Origin: Amphiduros pacificus
Lineage: Eukaryota > Annelida > Polychaeta > Phyllodocida > Hesionidae
Direction: 5' to 3'
Assembly (NCBI GenBank): GCA_949316495.1
Contig: OX439009.1
Span: 13,915,201 to 13,979,200 of the forward strand
Length of the DNA: 64,000 nucleotides
The notes under the pieces were generated by a model. It did no database searches and had not been told where the DNA came from. It worked only from the letters and a program-made list of their open reading frames with translations. A program made the position numbers and the translations under genes. Of this stretch, positions 24,546-37,065 are shown piece after piece (positions within the stretch are counted from its first letter, which is position 1; each line of letters begins with the position of its first letter).

Positions 24546-27500
24546 TCATGATGAGTACAGTTTGCTAATATCTTCATACTGTATCTTATCCAGTATTCTT
24601 CCCTTTAATGGACCCTGAAATGCAGAAAAACAAGTAATAATGTACGAGTTTGTTCATATTGTAACTTTCACCAGAATCATTTTCATCTGGGGCATGACTT
24701 TTGAAACATATAAAATTACTATTTGACATTTTCAGTTGCCCATGTATCCAAACTCCGAGGCCAAGAACTTTGAACTTGGTTGAGATATGGATTTGGATGT
24801 AATGTTTGTAAGCATTTTCAGAAAACTGCTTCATAAATGATCATTTAAATCCTTTCCCAGAGCAGACTTGAGCAGATGATAATTTTGCTTGATCAAAATG
24901 CATGTTACATATTGAATTTGGACCCAACCAAACTCCACCAGAGGGCGACGTGGTGAACCTATCACTAATAGTTTGCGTGTGCCTCTGGTGGACAGTGTGG
25001 GACCCAACTTAACATCTCGATTATCATTGGCTAATATCTGAAAATACAACATCATTCCTACTTATTGCTAAGAACTCTTACCAGTAGTTTCAGAGCAGAA
25101 GATAAAAGTTGACTGACAGAATGACAGAAAAATATCCCCCACTATGTCAGCATAGCTAAAAATGGCAAAGCTTTATTTATCAAGCTAGCAAACCAATTTG
25201 ATGTTGACCTTGTATGAAAGGTCACCAAGATCATGGAAAGTTCAGTGTCAAACTCACTGTTGTGGAGAATAACCCTACTGTTTTTGAAAACATTCAGAGT
25301 AATAAAATATGTCTTATCACACTAAAAAACATAATTTTGAATGCATGAATTCGTGGACAGACTAGACATGACAAAAAGTCCTCTTCCATCTTGGTGGAGG
25401 GACAGAAAGGACAGGGCAGCTTACCGCTTTCAGCTTGACAGAACAGCAGAATTTGTCCTGGTTGAGTTCAATGAGCTCTGCTTCCTCGCCGCGGTAGGCT
25501 CCGTTCACTATTACTACTGTCTTGCCTGCAGAGAAATATAATATCACAGATTAGTGTTAAGCTGAAACCATATCCAACTGGTCATTATCAAGGATGTGCT
25601 GATGAAATGAAAATATCATAATCTTCTAAACCCCTTAAGCGTATTTATGTTACTCACCTATAAGTGGATTGACTTCTTCTTTATGAAATAATATACTCAC
25701 CTATCACTCACAAAGACTTTTCTCCATGATATACTGTACAAATAACTGTCTCTCACCTATGGATGGAATGACTGTTTCCACATGCTGCTGGTCTACTTTG
25801 ATCTTATCTCCTGTGTCCAGCATCTTGATGACAGCCCCATACTTATCCAGCACCTCTTTCACCACACCTTTGCTCTTGTGGTACTTTGAGCCTAGTTTTT
25901 TTGTTGAGACCTTGACAACAATGCCTGGATGTAACCAGTAATCTTTGCGGTTATTTTTCTCTCTTTTATATTCTTCCATCTGTAAACAAATTTAAAGAAA
26001 AACACTTAAACACCATTTCCCAGATTTCAATTTGATAAAAATGAACTTCTTTGCATACACTGATATTTTATTTTAGGCCTGTCACACAGACATCTAGAAC
26101 CTGCAATCCTATACTGGGAAACTTCAAATATTCATAATCTAAACAATACTCAAACTCGTTAAACTTGTGTTTCACTATGTGGCATTTGTGTTAAAAATCT
26201 AATAATCGCAACAAAAATTTAGGTTCATCCAAGTGACTTTGCCATCTTGAAAACAACATACCAGAACTGCACACACAAAAAATTGAAGTGTACAAAAAAC
26301 TCTCTTGAATCGAATCAATAACAAATCAAGATGGTAACCCACAATCAGAATCGCAATGTATAAAATGCTTGTATTGATTCTGTGAAGTAATATCATTCCA
26401 TAACTTTAGATCTTATACCTGCATGATATCATCCAGAGCACATTTACGTTTCTGGCCAGCTATAGTCGATGAAGATTTCTTGCTGCTGCTACTGCTGTCT
26501 GATGATATACTACTTGTGTCAGAACTCTTCTTGGATAAAGATTCAAATGCACTCGTCGATGACCTGCAAAAAATGCTTGATATCATTTTTTTGCGAAAAA
26601 ACTGTTTCTTCATTTTGTTTTCAAATTTTCACCTCAGAATTTTCACCTCAGAATTTTCACCTCAGAATTGAAGTTATTTTCATCATATTTATTTATCACA
26701 TTACCTACCATAAAGTTGCCATCTTCACATCTAAATAAAATGAGGGAGGAAATCTTACTTTGATTCTGTCTTTTTGGTGCTGCCACCTAGTGAGAAGGCA
26801 ACTTTTTCCTCTTCACTCTGACGCTGGAGCTCTGTTGCCTCGTGTAGAGTATGCTCCTTCCCAGCAGCCTTTGCACGTTCTATTTGCTGCTGAATGAATT
26901 TGGCAGTTTTTTCTTCATCATCCATGTCCATTTTTTCTTTTTTTTCGTTTGCCATTTGTTTGGCGATTGCATCAGGGTCTCGGTCAATGTATTGAATGTA
27001 CCAGCCTTTCTCTGTTTGGTCAACAGTGCAGTGACCTAATAATTAAAAGCAAGATTAACAATTTAATTAGAACAAATCTGTTGTTTTTATTCATTTCTCG
27101 TAAAACAAATCTTTTTTTTTTTCATTTCTAGTAAAACCATTTTCAAGTGACAGGGAGAAACATTTAACATTTGCAACATATTATTAACTGAACTGATGTT
27201 AATATTTTGTAATACTTTGGATAATATCGAAAACCAAAATGTAGCCCTCAAATGTAACACTGCCTGTTCCATTATATTTACATATTTTTCTGAACCTGCC
27301 AAGAGGAAATTCATATTTTATCCATGCCGAGTAGATGATTAATTTGCTGATGAGCAATGATGCCAACCTTCCCTGCCGAGCCACTTGGCAAAGTCTGTGA
27401 GGGTTTCCCACTGCGTGGAGTTCATGTGGACATGGTCCCTGTAGGCTATGTACTCCTGATAAACTATGTTCACATGCACACGCTTTGTTCCAAACCGTCG

Positions 27501-28707
27501 ACTCAGCAACTCCAATATACCTTCCATAAATTCCCTGAAACACATAGTAGAGTCTGTGTTAAACAAACAAGCTTTTGTTGATTAATATTTGAGCAGAAAA
27601 TAAATTGTTGTGTTTAACACTGTATAATGAATTTGATACATGTACTAAGAATAAGACTGTATTATAAGTTTAAACTATATTTTTTGTTTTATCTAATCTT
27701 GTAATGGACCTTGACACAAATGTTATTCATGAGAAAAACCTTCTCCTTAAAAATGAAAATTTTGGGCTCACTAAAACCCAACTTATTTAAATATAAATAT
27801 ATCTATTTACATAAATATATCTATTTGCACCAGGTTACTTGATTGTAGAAGCTAATTTGTACATAACATTTTGATAGTTTAAAAAATATCTTTAAAAAAA
27901 AGGTACCATTAAATGTGACCATCATGTCTATGGTACTTTATAAACAAGTTTTGATGTCTCCCAATATCATTTAACTCATTCATATCAGCGAGTGATACAT
28001 CAGACTAAATGACACCTTTACCAAGAACATTATTGGCACTTTATAATCAGCTTTTCCAAGTTTATGGTCTTACTTGGAGAAGGAGTCAATGTATTCATCA
28101 GGATTCTCTGCAAACAGAAGCAACTGTCTCTGATGCGATTCAGATGTTAAATGGCATTTGAATCCATTCTGAAAAAACAGAATAAAAAGCAAGACATTTA
28201 TTTGATCAACTTTGACTAACATTAATCATGTTCAGAATTTTGTACAGAAGAAATTTTTATTAGTGTCACTATTTTTATTTCCTTAAGAACAGGTAAAATC
28301 TTATGAAAGAAACTGACTTTAATCAAATTTATCTTAATAGGCCAATTTATCTGTCTCCATGTTGTTCACTGCAATAGGAACTGGACATCTCTTCTAAAAT
28401 AATCAATAGTCTATGTCCCAAATTCTGCAAAACACTCATGACCAAACATCTATTTCACACAGAATCAAGACTAAATGAAGTCACACTTCCATTACATGAC
28501 CACATTAGTCCATGACTATCTGAAATCTTAGAACGGATCTGACCACATAGTCTTACAATAAGTTATTTCCAACTTTTTATCACTGACCTCATCTCTGCAC
28601 TGCTTCTGACACATCTGACAATACCATCTCAGCTTCTGTAAACCCTTGGCCTTAATTCTATTTGCAATAGCCTTTGGGGTGAGAAAGCCACCCTTCTCCT
28701 TGCCCAT
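24546..28707 (-). CDS. KIN: DNA/RNA-binding protein KIN17
   Basis: Exons 28707-28588, 28168-28074, 27534-27368, 27035-26759, 26563-26419, 25979-25757, 25525-25425 and 24614-24546; GT-AG introns, matching phases, total 1,197 nt = 398 residues (human KIN17 is 393). The N-terminus MGKEKGGFLTPKAIANRIKA is diagnostic. A zinc finger follows (C30, C33, H46, H52), then the winged-helix KIN17 domain (about 52-160, TDFAKWLGREG and GWYIQYIDRDP), a charged linker with a Ser-rich stretch (about 225-265), and a C-terminal tandem SH3-like/KOW module (DYWLHPGIVVKV; GAYRGEEAEL) ending QYEDISKLYSS. In other animals this nuclear protein binds curved DNA and RNA and associates with replication, DNA damage response and the spliceosome. 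The gene looks intact. Confidence 0.97.
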
Positions 28708-28829
28708 GTTTCAAACTCAAGAATTTCCTCCCGCCTGAAACTAATAGATAAAAAGATTATTAATTATGCAAATACATGATATACCACAAAGCTATAATTA
28801 AAATTTTCAACCGACAGGAAGGATGTTAA

Positions 28830-29133
28830 CCCCTAATGGACGGGAAGGACGGCAACATCCACCACCGGTAATGGACGGGAGGGACGTTGACGTCCCCAAT
28901 GTTCTGGCTCAACGACGTCATTTTGTAATATTCCCTTAGGCTGCAACTTTGTTACAATGTAATCATGATAATGACGTCAGACAACTTGGATCATGAACTT
29001 TTGACCCCAGCAATTCATTGGGCATAACCATGGTTATAAATTTCATCAATTTAGTATGTAGATACACTAGTCCAGAAATAAATTGGTTAGTCCTGCCAAT
29101 CAACAATATTTAGAGAGGCTTGTCCTTTAGGGG
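28830..29133 (-). mobile_element. piggyBac-like MITE, copy 2
   Basis: About 304 bp bounded by TTAA at 28826-28829 and 29134-29137, with termini CCCCTAATGGACGG and (inverted) CCCCTAAAGGACAAG. It is an inverted relative of 14989-15303. It starts about 120 bp upstream of the KIN17 start codon. A second, truncated copy of its GTTCTGGCT...CTGCAACTT part follows at about 29138-29200. Confidence 0.85.
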
Positions 29134-29460
29134 TTAACGTTCCCATCGTTCTGGCTTAATGATGTCATATTGTAATATTCTGTAGGGCTGCAACTTGTTG
29201 ATTCAAGCCGCATCAAACACAAAATGCACACTAACTAACCTGCAATTAGCCATTTCTTGCTTTCTAAAATCTCAGAAGCTTGAAGGTTAACTTCAAAATG
29301 GCAGGAAGTAATGCTGGGCGGGATTCATTCTTGTCCAAAAAAAAAAAAAATATGAAAAGTTTCATTGTATGTCTCATATACCTTTTATAAGTTTTCTTAA
29401 GGTTTTGTCTTCTTGGCTTTGACAATATAGTTCACATTTGATTCATCTTTGTCATATGAA

Positions 29461-29696
29461 CAGGGCTTGACATACGCACTGGCCCGGTGGCCCAGGGCCA
29501 CCGGATCCTCTGTTTGGGCCAGTGAATGCTCTGTTGTAGTGGCCCAGTTGGGCAACCATATTTTTGGTCTTATAGTGGCCCAAACTATCTTGATTTTATT
29601 ACTCTAATCATTATCCTAAGAACTTCGGGCCACCACTTCACATGCTCTGGTGGCCCAACTGGGCAACCAACATTTTTCTCTTTATGTCAAGGCCTG
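29461..29696. mobile_element. Foldback MITE with 5-bp target duplication
   Basis: Ends CAGGGCTTGACATA and (inverted) CAGGCCTTGACATA match at 13 of 14 positions, and the element is flanked by ATGAA at 29456-29460 and 29697-29701. The interior repeats TGGCCCA and TTGGGCAACCA in both orientations. No coding capacity. Confidence 0.75.
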
Positions 29697-29914
29697 ATGA
29701 AGCAAATCAATACCAGTGTAGCTGCCTGTCAGCAGTGGATATCAAAAAACGGACCAGCCGTGTTACAAAAAACAGTTAAAATTCCATTGACAAGCTGGCC
29801 AAATGGCAACAGGACGTGGCGACGATGGTACCGTCACGAGATCGGTTCACCTGAGCGATAGTGCAGAACTTCAGCTTGTTTCCAATCTCTGTTTAAAAAG
29901 AACCTGGCCCCGGT

Positions 29915-30065
29915 CACTCTACATCTACATCTAGACTATAAGTTTACTCGGCAAAACCAATTGGCATCCTGCCGAGAGTGCAAGGTTGCACTAAGCGGTG
30001 CAGCTGGTACACACTAGCTGATGTAGCTGCCTGTCGCTAACTTTTATACTCTGGCTAGGGAGTAT
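29915..30065 (-). mobile_element. LINE 3' end (5'-truncated), copy 2
   Basis: Same 3' UTR as the copies at 12.7 and 58.3 kb, including CCAATTGGTTTTGCC (minus sense), GTGCAAC and the terminal ARV codons and stop of the reverse-transcriptase ORF near 30050, followed by a GATGTA-type tail. Confidence 0.75.
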
Positions 30066-30454
30066 AGTAATGGAGTCATGAAAATTGAAATATCCTTCGA
30101 GAAGGCTATTTCAAGTATTTGATCCTAAGGGCATTGACTAACCCTAGGGACCCTTGGTAGCCGTTAATTTCCTTCCGGTAACTTGATAATCTAGCCACCT
30201 AAATCTGGGGGCCGACTTTTCTCGGGGGCCGACTTGACTTCACTTGTTACCCCTCTTGTTACCCCTCTGTGAATGTCGGCTCTCAACACAACATCGCATT
30301 TGATAATTTGATGTTTTTTTCTTACTCTCGTTCATTATTGTACGCACATTCAATTCTACACCTCAATAATATGTAATTTGTTGTACCTTAGGTTTAAATG
30401 AAATTGCCGATTTGGTCTTCACTTCAGAATAAACGTAGAAATTCGGATTTGAAT

Positions 30455-30610
30455 CCAATCTGATTTGATTTGATTTGATTTGATTTGATATGTTGGCCGC
30501 TCCACTTTTGTCTCGTGGGCACTCAGAGCCTACGCAGCGTGGCTACCCAGCTAGAGGGGAGATCCAATACGCACTATCTCAAATCTCTTCTGCAGATTTC
30601 TATTGAGGTA
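30455..30610 (+). repeat. Dispersed repeat with (GATTT)n start
   Basis: A (GATTT)n run is followed by TTGGCCGCTCC, TCTCGTGGGCA, CAGAGCCTA and GAGGGGAGA blocks that recur in inverted orientation at 50615-50880. Family unknown; probably a small retroposon or MITE. Confidence 0.65.
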
Positions 30611-30699
30611 TTCCCCCAAAATGGCTACAGCCTCGCTTTCGAAGCTGGAGCGGAGTCCATGACGTCATTTTAGCTTGAGTCTGCTCAATGTTGATCTCT

Positions 30700-31915
30700 T
30701 GTGGTGCCAACTTACTCGAAGTTTGATAATTTGGTAAAATTTTAATAAAATGTGTCTGGACGTTATATGAGATACCTCATATTCAATATAAATAATTACA
30801 CGCTAACCTTATTTACATATCTACAGAGAATCAACTAGAAAATGGTTAGATTTAAATGAGAGATGAGTCAAAGTTATCTGTTTCTTTTGATCTACTTGCA
30901 TTACTATTGATATCATCTTGATCAAACACATTTTTGGAAGATTTAATCTATAAATTTAACTTAGGCTGCTGTGTGAAATTACTGAATATCCCTTTATAAA
31001 ATAACTTTAAGTGATAATGATGTTGAATATTTGTGTGATTTACCAGTGAGTAGGTCAAATCATGCAATTCAACATGACTCAGTATTGATTATTACAAACT
31101 GATTGGGGTAGTTGAAAATATCTTTGTTCGTCTTTTAAATACATTTCTTTGACATGCTCACCACATTGATATGCTCACCACAATATATAAATTGTCAAAC
31201 AGATTGCACTTTCTAACATCATGCCCACTTTCTTTTTAAAGGTATACTTGTTTCTTTTTAAAATCTTCTTTGTCTCAAAATGCATAGAAAGATTACCAAA
31301 AGAAACTTTGCATACATTTCTATTCCTTCAATGAGTTTAATTAAATTGAATGTAAATTTAAAATCTAAAGTATTTTCCATATATCTGTAATTTGTTCAAG
31401 AAATACTGAATCATTATTGGTCAGCGAGGAATCTGATTTGTACATGAAAGTCTGTTGACAAAAATAATCGAAAAGTCAGTTACCAGAGACATTTATTTTC
31501 AGCCTATTTGTTGAATTATTATTTGTCTATCAATTAGGTAAAACTGATCCTTTGACTTTTTTGCAATTTAGCACGAATATGTTGATGAAAAATGAGATGT
31601 ACTAAAATTTATTTAGTGTTCAAAGAGCATTTATTTTAGTTTCTTCATGCCTTCATTTATCCTTTTCCAGGAACATTTAGTGTTTGGCATTTAACAGGCA
31701 AAATCCACCTTGTGAAGAACTGAAGATAAAAAATCAAACTATTTACCAGCCACGATATTATGCAAATGTGCATATGTATATTTTACCAGCCAGATATATC
31801 AATTATGTTTTCACCATGAACATATTTTACCAGACAGTAAAATGAAAGTATTAAAACTGCCAGCCAAATGTGTCCTTTTGTTAGACTGGTTGGATAATGT
31901 TGTTGATATGTTTAC
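30700..31915. other. Intergenic, nothing supported
   Basis: AT-rich sequence without a credible exon, RNA gene or repeat. Confidence 0.4.
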
Positions 31916-31919
31916 CCCA

Positions 31920-32890
31920 TATCAGCACGCTGTCTTACACTCTTTTTCTTACAACGTGCTAACAACATGGTAAGCACGTTGGAGGATTACATTGTAACAC
32001 ATAGAAGAAAACCTTGTGGTGTTTAAATTGGCAAACAGGTGGCTGCTGTACCACAGGGAATGGCGACATGTAACAACAGCAATTCTAAGTATACAGTGAA
32101 ATTAATAGACAAGGCATTGTCTTCTGAATGAACAAATTAAAACAAAAAAATAAATGATCATGACTTTTGTTGTGATACAAGTTCATTGTTATTATGAACT
32201 GTAATATTTATCCATAAAACTTAAGACAATGTCAACAAATCAGCATTAACATGAACAGAAATCCCAACTGCATAACTAAATTTGGCAGAAGTTTTCGGAA
32301 TTTGTTCACAGCTGAATTCACTCTTTGGTACCAAAAAGCGCCAGCAACATGCTGAGCACATGCTCACAACGTTTTAACACAACATTCTCACAATGTCAGG
32401 TTACAACGTGCCCACAATGTACAGAGCACGTGCTCACAACGTGCTGAGCACGTGCCCACAACCTGCTGAGCATATGCTCACAATCAAACATAATTAGCAA
32501 CATGTTTTTGGCTATATAATAACATCTGTGTGTTTCTAAATTAGCTGTTCTTTCTATATCTTATGAATACTTCTATATTCTCTGTACGTTTCTATATCCT
32601 CTTTATGCTTCTATATCTTCTGTATGCTTCTATATCCTCTGTATGCTTCTATATCCTCTGTACGCTTCTATATCCTCTGTATGTTTCTATATCCTCTGTA
32701 TGCTTCTATATCCTCTGTATGCTTCTATATCCTCTGTATGCTTCTATATCCTCTGTATGCTTCTATATCCTCTGTATGCTTCTATATCCTCTGTATGTTT
32801 CTATATTCTGGTGTTCACAGATCTATGTCCATACAACGTCAGGTTACAACGTGCTAAGCACCAAAACACAACGTGCTCATGACGTTGAAA
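31920..32890. repeat. Degenerate cluster of AACGTGCT / GCACGTGC motifs
   Basis: AACGTGCT, AGCACGTG and CTCACAACG recur at about 31925-31985, 32345-32480 and 32835-32885, around the first 19-bp minisatellite block. Several copies form the palindrome GCACGTGC (core CACGTG). The spacing is irregular. Confidence 0.6.
32551..32812 (+). repeat. 19-bp minisatellite, small block
   Basis: About 13 copies of CTTCTATATCCTCTGTATG. Its left flank (TCAAACATAATTAGCAACATG) recurs before the large block at 34.07 kb, so flank and repeat were duplicated together. Confidence 0.97.
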
Positions 32891-32999
32891 AAACGTAAAA
32901 TTGTTATATTTAGCTGGATTAGCACCTTCAAAATAAACCTTCGAGGTTTGGGCATATTTCATTATAATTTGAATTTTAATAAATAATTATTCATGCAAA

Positions 33000-34060
33000 T
33001 CCATGTATTATAAAAAAACCCACATCAAGCTATTAAAACAAATATTCTAAAAAGTCATCACAGACTCCCTTAAAGGGCCTCGATGAGTTGATTCCCTGAT
33101 GACATTCTCTAGCTTGTTGGGGAATTCAGGGTTGGCCGGCCACAAGCTTCTTGTGTTGTTTCCGTTGCCAGTTCCTCCCTGATCGCTAAACATGAACCAT
33201 CATGTGATACAAGTACAGCAAATAACCTGCCATATGGAATAATACTGCAGGTGAGACAAAACTAAATATTCTTAAATTTATTTGTTTCAATGTCGGTGGG
33301 GGGGGGGGGGGGGGAGGCTTTAGTGATAAAGAAACAAATGTTGGAATAGCTTTTTCAACATGTGGATTGTTGCCAGAATGCCAGAAGAGGTCAATATATT
33401 GCCTATAATGGTAGTAGCACATTGCAATAAAACAACGCTACTGTACAACATGCCTGTACAAGTTATTTTCTTTGTGAGAAATCAGCAATGGTTTCAACCT
33501 CTATTCAACCATAGGGACACATTGGGAATACATTTGGCCATGACCAGCTGGTGACTTGAAAAGAGTCTCTCTAGTTTGGTGGTCTTTCTTAAGGACAACA
33601 CTTTAAATATTGACATATATCATCAGAGACATGGCATGGCAATGATAATAAGTGAGATGAACCAATGGTATGGTAACTTATAGCACATATTTCCAATAAT
33701 GTCACGGTTATATTGTAATAATTAAATATATTCAAAATAAATATCAAAAAGTTATAACAGTAAAGTTATATATAAGAAATAGGTAGACAATGATAAATTG
33801 ACTTGTTTACAGTTTCCGAAGTGCAGATGTACACTAAACGCATTGGTGTATTTGTGATTGTTGCAGTACCGAACGGGAGTTAGTAATTGGATCTATTTTT
33901 TATTAGCATAAAAGATGTGGGAAGAGGGATCAATATTGCTATGGGGATATTCACTCAGTCGTAAACTCGAGCCTCCCAAAGGAGGATGTGAATAAAAGAT
34001 TCATTAAGAACTTCTGGAATGTTGTGGATAATGGATCATGTCACACAATTCTTTTTTAAA
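33000..34060. other. Spacer between minisatellite blocks
   Basis: No gene seen. A poly-G run lies at 33297-33314. Confidence 0.4.
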
Positions 34061-34169
34061 CATCAAACATAATTGACAACATGCTTTTGTGTACATGATA
34101 AAATATAACATTGCAGTCATTTACTCTGTATTCATCTGCATCATTTTTATATGTTTTCATATTCAACTT

Positions 34170-36418
34170 CCGCATCCTCTCTAAGCTTCCATATCCTCTC
34201 TAAGCTTCTATATCCTCTGTATGCTTCTATATCCTCTGTATGTTTCTATATCCTCTGTATGCTTCTATATCCTCTGTATGCGTCTATATCCTCTGTATGT
34301 TTCTATATCCTCTGTAAGCTTCTATATCCTCTGTATGCGTCTATATCCTCTGTATGCTTCTATATCCTCTGTATGCTTCTATATCCTCTGTACGCTTCTA
34401 TATCATCTCTAAGCTTCTATATCCTCTGTATGCTTCTGTATCCACTGTATGCTTCTATATCCTCTGTATGCTTCTATATCCTCTGAATGCTTCTATATCC
34501 TCTGTATGCTTCTATATCCTCTCTAAGCTTCTATATCCTCTGTATGCTTCTATATCCTCTATATGCTTCTATATCCTCTGTATGCTTCTATATCCTCTGT
34601 ATGTTTCTATATCCTCTGTATGCTTCTATATCCTCTGTATGCTTCTGTATCCACTGTATGCTTCTATATCCTCTGTATGCTTCTATATCCTCTGAATGCT
34701 TCTATATCCTCTGTATGCTTCTATATCCTCTCTAAGCTTCTATATCCTCTGTATGCTTCTATATCCTCTGTATGCTTCTATATCCTCTCTAAGCTTCTAT
34801 ATCCTCTGTATGCTTCTATATCCTCTGTATGTTTCTATATCCTCTGTATGCTTCTATATCCTCTGTATGCGTCTATATCCTCTGTATGTTTCTATATCCT
34901 CTGTACGCTTCTGTATCCTCTGCATGCTTCTATATCCTCTGTATGTGTCTATATCCTCTGTATGCTTCTATATCCTCTCTAAGCTTCTATATCCTCTGTA
35001 TGCTTCTATATCCTCTATATGCTTCTATATCCTCCGTATGTGTCTATATCCTCTGTATGCTTCTATATCCTCTGTATGCTTCTATATCCTCTGTATGTTT
35101 CTATATCCTCTGTATGCTTCTATATCCTCTGTATGTTTCTATATCCTCTGTATGCTACTATATCCTCTGTATGCTTCTATATCCTCTGTATGCTACTATA
35201 TCCTCTGTATGCTTCTATATCCTCTGTATGCTTCTATATCCTCTGTATGCTTCTATATCCTCTGTACGCTTCTATATCATCTCTAAGCTTCTATATCCTC
35301 TGTATGCTTCTGTATCCACTGTATGCTTCTATATCCTCTGTATGCTTCTATATCCTCTGAATGCTTCTATATCCTCTGTATGTTTCTATATCCTCTGTAT
35401 GCTTCTATATCCTCTGTATGCTTCTATATCCTCTGTATGTTTCTATATCCTCTGTATGCTTCTATATCCTCTGTATGTTTCTATATCATCTCTAAGCTTC
35501 TATATCCTCTGTATGCTTCTATATCCTCTGTATGTTTCTATATCCTCTGTATGCTACTATATCCTCTGTATGCTTCTATATCCTCTGTATGCTTCTATAT
35601 CCTCTTTTTGCCTCTATACCCTCTGTATGCGTCTATATCCTCTATATGTTTCTATATAATCTGTATGTTTCCATATCCTTTGTATGCTTCTATATTCTCT
35701 GTATGTTTCCATATCCTCTGTATGTATGCTTTTATATTCTCTGTATGTTTCTATATCCTCTGTATGTTTCTATATCCTCTGTATGCGTCTATATCCTCTG
35801 TACGTTTCTATATCATCTCTAAGCTTTTATATTCTCTGTATGTTTCTATATCCTCTATATGCTTCTATATCCTCTGTACGTTTCTATATCCTCTTTGTTT
35901 CTATATCCTCTGTATGCTTCTATATTCTCTGTATGCATCTATATCCTCTGTACGTTTCTATATCCTCTGTATGCTTCTATATTCTCTGTATGCGTCTATA
36001 TCCTCTGTACGTTTCTATATCCTCTCTAAGCTTTTATATTCTCTGTATGTTTCTATATCCTCTGTACGTTTCTATATCCTCTGAATGCTTCTGTATCCTT
36101 CGTATACTTCTGTATCCTTCGTATACTTCTGTATCCTCTGTATAGTTCCGTATCCTCTGTATACTTCTATATCATCTGAATGCTTTGATATCCTCTGAAT
36201 GCTTCTGTATCCTTCGTATACTTCTGTATCCTCCATATACTTCCATATCCTTCGTATACTTCCGCATCCTCTGAATACTTCCGCATCCTCTGTATGCTTC
36301 TATATCCTCTGTATGTTTCTATATCCTCTTTATGCTTCTATATCCTCTGTATGCTTCTATATCCTCTGTATGTTTCTATATCCTCTGAATACTTCCGTAT
36401 CCTCTGTATGCTTCCATA
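34170..36418 (+). repeat. 19-bp minisatellite, large block (about 118 units)
   Basis: About 2.25 kb of CTTCTATATCCTCTGTATG and variants (TATGTTT, TATGCGT, CTCTAAGCTT). The right edge (36070-36418) is more diverged (TTCGTATACTTCTGTATCC). Because 19 is not a multiple of 3 and the unit has no plus-strand stop, all three plus frames stay open and encode the same 19-residue peptide MLLYPLYASISSVCFYILC. I treat these long frames as a by-product of the repeat. Confidence 0.98.
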
Positions 36419-36419
36419 A

Positions 36420-37065
36420 AAAGCTATGCTTAGTTATACCTTGGAGTATAGTGAATGGAGTTGTGACGCCATGAGATCAAAGGTGCAATGTGTGTTACCG
36501 ACAATCCATTGTGTCTTGTGAAGAATATGACAATTCAACATTGTAACAATTTTGACTCACAACAGACATTATGTAGACCAAGACATATTGCAGTGAAATT
36601 TTCTACTCTTTTCACTGATTATGGAGATATAATTTTTTTTCATGTACGTAAAATGCACACGATTCTAAAACGTTTTGGAAACATCCATGTCAATGATTTC
36701 CGCATTATATGGCAATTGATGTTGGACGTCAAGTATTCTGCGTTAGAATAAAATAGCCAAAATTGTCAAACTATATGATCATTCTACATGAATAGTGAAG
36801 CACTAAACCTGACATATTTACTCCAAAACAAAACTATTACAAATAAATATATTTTACAAGTTGAAACGTTTTTATTGATAATTTAAGGTTAGTAATAATA
36901 TTGTGGAACATGAATGTGGAACATGAATATAAATTATGGAATGAATATAAATAAAGATTGGTAAATGAATATTGTGCAATGGATGTTATTGATGAAAAAA
37001 ATGAAAATAAAGGCAATATGTGAAATACCAATGGCATTTTTCAGGTTGGACAAACCATTATAGCC
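36420..37065. other. 5' flank of the TRPV-like gene
   Basis: AT-rich flank. An acceptor-like TTTTTCAG ends at 37044, 21 nt before the ATG, suggesting a 5' UTR exon further upstream whose position I could not fix. Confidence 0.45.

Noticed and set aside
34151-36145. Long plus-strand open frames up to 276 residues in the 34-36 kb block
   Set aside because: They are permutations of one 19-residue peptide produced by a stop-free 19-bp minisatellite in all frames; no start context, splice signals or other coding evidence.
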